Assembly (NCBI GenBank): GCA_034440575.1
Contig: JAOTOL010001478.1
Coordinates: 239,001-303,000, forward strand
Length of the DNA: 64,000 nucleotides
Source: Imbricaverruca yamaguchii
Taxonomy: Eukaryota; Arthropoda; Thecostraca; Neoverrucidae
Direction of reading: 5' to 3'
The notes beneath the pieces were generated by a model. That model saw only the letters and a list, made by a program, of their open reading frames with translations, made no database searches and had not been told where the DNA came from. Position 1 is the first letter of the stretch. Every line of letters starts with the position of its first letter. The position numbers and the translations under genes were made by a program. Positions 60,696 to 64,000 of the stretch are shown one piece after another.

Positions 60696-61779
60696 ACGGG
60701 ATGTGGCTCCACCTGCAGCAGCTGATCGACACCGCGCCTGATCTCGTCTCCTGACGGATCTCTGGTCAGCGGCGGATCACGTGGTCTCCCACCGCTCCCA
60801 GTCGATCACACTGCCTTAGTTATCGGTCCGAAGGTTCGCCATCGTCAATCGGGACTGACTGAGATATTCGCTTGCCTGTTGGCTTCTCAGTATAAGCGCG
60901 ACGGCTCGCTCACGAACTGTAATCCCGCTGCCGATAGCGATGTCCAGGAGCCTCTGGATAGCAATAGTAGGCGTAACACCGGATTACAAACCGCATCACG
61001 TCCTGCAGATGGATCGGTAGCGGGCGCAGGTATTATCGAAGCGGCACTTCGCCACTTCTAATGCGTTGGCACTCGTTCGGGACCTTGCACCTGCACCTCG
61101 CAAAATTAAACAGTTGAGCAAAAAACATTTCCTAGATTATCACGGGCCGTGAATAACACTAAGTGATAGCCTATAAGGTTTTTGTTGTATCTGGCGAGGC
61201 AGATTTTAATCTTGCGTTCAACGCTCTTCAGGCTGATTGTCGATGTTCTTTCTATCTCCCATAAGTTCCTGACCTCTGTTGCAGCAGTTTTGATGACAAA
61301 TTGATGTCGATGGCAAACTGATGTACGTGTTTCAATCGGATAATCGCAGCAATCTTCCCATCACTATTACCCTGCAAGAACCATAGATAGTTCACGACAT
61401 TTGGGTTCATCGGTAGTTTTGCGTTGGGAAAGCTGTTTGGTTGTCCGAGTATGAAATGTTCAGTATTTGTTCTTGTTTCTATCTTACAACTTCAAAAATC
61501 CGAGTGGTAATGTTCACACTGGTTAGTCTAATCCGCGACTAGTGCTAGTGGCAGGGAACACTGAGCATTGGGGCGAATATGGTCCTCCCCCTGCACTCCT
61601 TCAGCGCACGTTATCTGAGGTAAGTCAAGGTTTGGCGTGTGTTTGAACAGGACCAGAGCGACGGGACAGATGCATTAGACTTCAGGAAGGAAGGCCAGCA
61701 ATGATCAGCGCTAAGAGCTCTGCAACTATTAGCGGCACCGTAGATAAAGCAATGGTATCCGTACGTGCTAGTGAACAAG
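60696..61779. other. No gene confidently seen
   Basis: A plus open frame at 60879-61061 (QEPLDSNSRRNTGLQ) is unrecognised. The rest has nothing evident. Confidence 0.45.
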
Positions 61780-61842
61780 CGTCAGAGCGAGAGCGAGAGC
61801 GAGAGCGAGAGCGAGAGCGAGAGCGAGAGCGAGAGCGAGAGT
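61780..61842. repeat. (GAGAGC)n microsatellite
   Basis: About ten uninterrupted hexamer units, polypurine except for one C per unit. Confidence 0.95.
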
Positions 61843-61885
61843 TGATGGTGCGAGCTGGCGACACAAGCTGGTGACGCGATGGAAC

Positions 61886-61952
61886 GAGAAAGAGGGAAGA
61901 TGCGAAGAGGAAAGATGCAAAGAAGAAAGATGCGAAAAGGAAAGATGCGAAA
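61886..61952. repeat. 16-17 bp purine-rich tandem repeat
   Basis: About four units of gaaagatgcgaaaagg with small variants. Confidence 0.85.
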
Positions 61953-63699
61953 AGAGCCTCCTTTGAAGGTTGGATGACCGACCAGCGTTCAATCCCTGCT
62001 GAGCGGAAGACCCCCTCTGCAGACGATGTGGACAGGTGACTCTCGGGGAAGTGAGCCGTATTATATGACGACTGTCTTGCGGACGTGGAGTCCGAGTCCG
62101 CGATCGAGCTCGCGTCGAAGAAGCCGATCCTGCCATTTCAGTTGTTCCTCTCACACCACGGCATCCACAGAAAGGATAAGCTGCACTTTGTGCTTGATGG
62201 ATCGTATGTGCAATGGTGGTGAAGGGAGGCTCGACTCCATGCCCGAATTTAGGAGAGAACCTGATGTCCACGCTTCTGTCAGTAAGCCAGAACTTCAGCA
62301 CGGGCCGTGCGGAGTACTGTGCTGACAGCAGGGCGGCGTGTCGTCAGATCTACCTTGGCGAAAAGGACCGCAGATATGTCCAGTGCTCGAGGGAGAGGCC
62401 TACAATTCCAGCGAGTTCAGCTTGGCTTAATCAATTCGCATCATATGGTGCTCTCAACTCGACCATCCATGACCACCTGAACCAGCAGAAGATTGAAGAA
62501 CCTCAGCTGGGCCAGAGAGTGAAGCACGGCATCTGCGTAGGTGACGTAGGCAGCATCATGAATTTCTGAGTTTTGAGTGGAGGCACACACTTGAAGACAA
62601 TTTTATTCACATCACTTTTTCCTTTTGACATAACGAAGTACAACTTTTGCCAATTTTAGTCCACGTTATGAGTGAGCTTTTGGTCATTAAGAACACGCAG
62701 GACCTCCAGCAGCAGCCCTACCCACTGTAAAGGCTAAATGTACATTACCCATATCATACCATCATCAAAAAATCTACAAGGGTCATACAAAATCACCCAT
62801 TAATAGACATTATCCATATATGCGTGCACATTCTTGGTTACATCAGTTGGCATTTTTGCATCACCCATCTCCCCCTCCACTCTACAAAATATAAATTTCA
62901 GGACACTAGACGTAGGCCTCATCTTCTTACCCAGGAGGCCACGGAATATATGTAGACTGTCAAGGGCATGTCTGGCAGCGCTAGTATCGGGCTCTACGAG
63001 ACCCGCGTGCCAGGCAGCGCGTCTGAAAGCGGAACCATTCTTGGAATTCAATGGAACACCAACGATGACCAGATGCCCGCGACCACGTCTAGCGTCTCTC
63101 CTCCCAGGACCCGGAGTCAGCTGCTTTCCGTCATCTCCAAACCTCCCGCCGCAATGGGCCTTCTGCCGCCATGGGTCCCCCTTGGGAAGATCGGTTTCCG
63201 GCAGACCTGGACACAAGTAGCAGCGCACTCGTGTCACTCGAAGGTGCCGTCAGAGCTGAGACCGGACGCTGAAATGTGGTGGGAACCTCACTTTTGCACG
63301 TGACGTCCTTATCCCGCGTCATGCTGGACTTGTAGGCCAACCGATATCATGTGTTTTGTGACGTGTCTAAGATGGCTTACCGCGCCATCTTTATCTATTT
63401 CTCTTTGGTCTAGGTCGGGGAGTATCAAACAGATAACAAATAAAGCGTGCACATAAGAACCCGCTGAGCTCCGAGTGCACAGTGGCATCATGGACAGCCA
63501 GGATAACTGCGGAAGGATACATTCTGCATGCTTTGCCTTGAAATGGGACGATTCAAAAGACGCATTATTCAAACAATTACACCTGAATGACTGGGAAACT
63601 CATGGAGACCGGACACTAACCAACTTCCACAGCTAAATACCAAAAAAAGCTTGTGGTTCTTCATAGACAGTCTTCGATCTCCGAGACGAACTGGCCGCC
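61953..63699. other. No gene confidently seen
   Basis: Plus frames at 62213-62569 and 62968-63303 and minus frames at 62301-61768 and 63237-62800 overlap one another. None has a recognisable domain. Confidence 0.45.
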
Positions 63700-63950
63700 G
63701 GATAGGGCGTACGTGACTTGGCATGACGTCATGTCTGTGACGTGACGTGACTTGGCATCGTGCCCGTGACATGACATGACGTCATGTCCGTGACGTGACG
63801 TGGCATGGCGTCATGTCCGTGACATGACATGACGTCATATCCGTGACGTGACGTGGCATGACGTCATGTCTGTGACGTGACGTGACTTGGCATCATGCCC
63901 GTGACATAACATGACGTCATGTCCGTGATGTGACGTGGTATGACGTCACG
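63700..63950. repeat. CRE-rich tandem repeat
   Basis: Units alternate at spacings of 53 and 29 bp around the palindrome TGACGTCA (63724, 63777, 63830, 63859, 63912, 63941), with many TGACGTG half-sites and catgacatgacgtcatgtcc-type inverted symmetry. Confidence 0.9.
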
Positions 63951-64000
63951 TGGACTGCTCAGATTGGCCGTTCGGAGCGGCCCCTATACGTCATGCCCGC

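Overview
This is eukaryotic, non-coding-rich DNA, most probably from an arthropod. Two exons of one recognisable gene lie on the minus strand. They are the first two coding exons of an ether-a-go-go (eag, KCNH1/KCNH5-type) voltage-gated potassium channel: exon 1 at 36435-36357 and exon 2 at 16670-16570. They share a phase-1 intron of about 19.7 kb with good GT/AG borders. The joined N-terminal PAS-domain sequence is closer to insect eag ([15 protein letters not shown]) than to my recollection of the vertebrate proteins. A short interstitial TTAGG run near 655 also fits an arthropod. I cannot choose between crustacean, chelicerate and other groups from sequence alone. The third eag exon was not found between 1 and 16569, so that stretch is read as intron 2. 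Sequence above 36436 is the 5' flank or 5' UTR, then intergenic.

Layout: 1-4.3 kb is unique sequence plus one copy of a dispersed ~0.8-1 kb repeat. 4.3-10.5 kb is three abutting minisatellites with 32-, 40- and 40-bp units; the last is about 4.5 kb and 113 copies long. 10.9-12.4 kb is a tandem duplication of an element with an internal VNTR. 16.57-36.44 kb is eag exon 2, intron 1 and exon 1. The intron is filled with minisatellites, SINEs and a ~1.2 kb inverted repeat, and minisatellites abut both of its splice sites. 36.6-37.6 kb is a 26-bp array just upstream of the eag start codon. 37.7-64 kb is intergenic, with more minisatellites, two decayed non-LTR retrotransposon fragments (42.15-43.2 and 46.15-47.06 kb), SINEs and, at the right end, an array rich in TGACGTCA palindromes.

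The repeats divide into (i) more than 20 GC-rich minisatellites with units of about 12 to 40 bp (one near 86 bp), (ii) tRNA-derived SINE families, several copies with clear target-site duplications, and (iii) non-LTR retrotransposon debris that may represent the machinery that mobilised them. Most long open frames in the window are by-products of minisatellites whose unit is a multiple of 3 or which lack stops, and are not called as genes.

The most interesting observation is at eag exon 1. A 39-bp minisatellite begins inside the exon end and carries the 5' splice site, so the authentic GTGAGT donor is followed by four copies of the same site. The first two lie 78 and 117 nt downstream in an uninterrupted reading frame and in the same phase.
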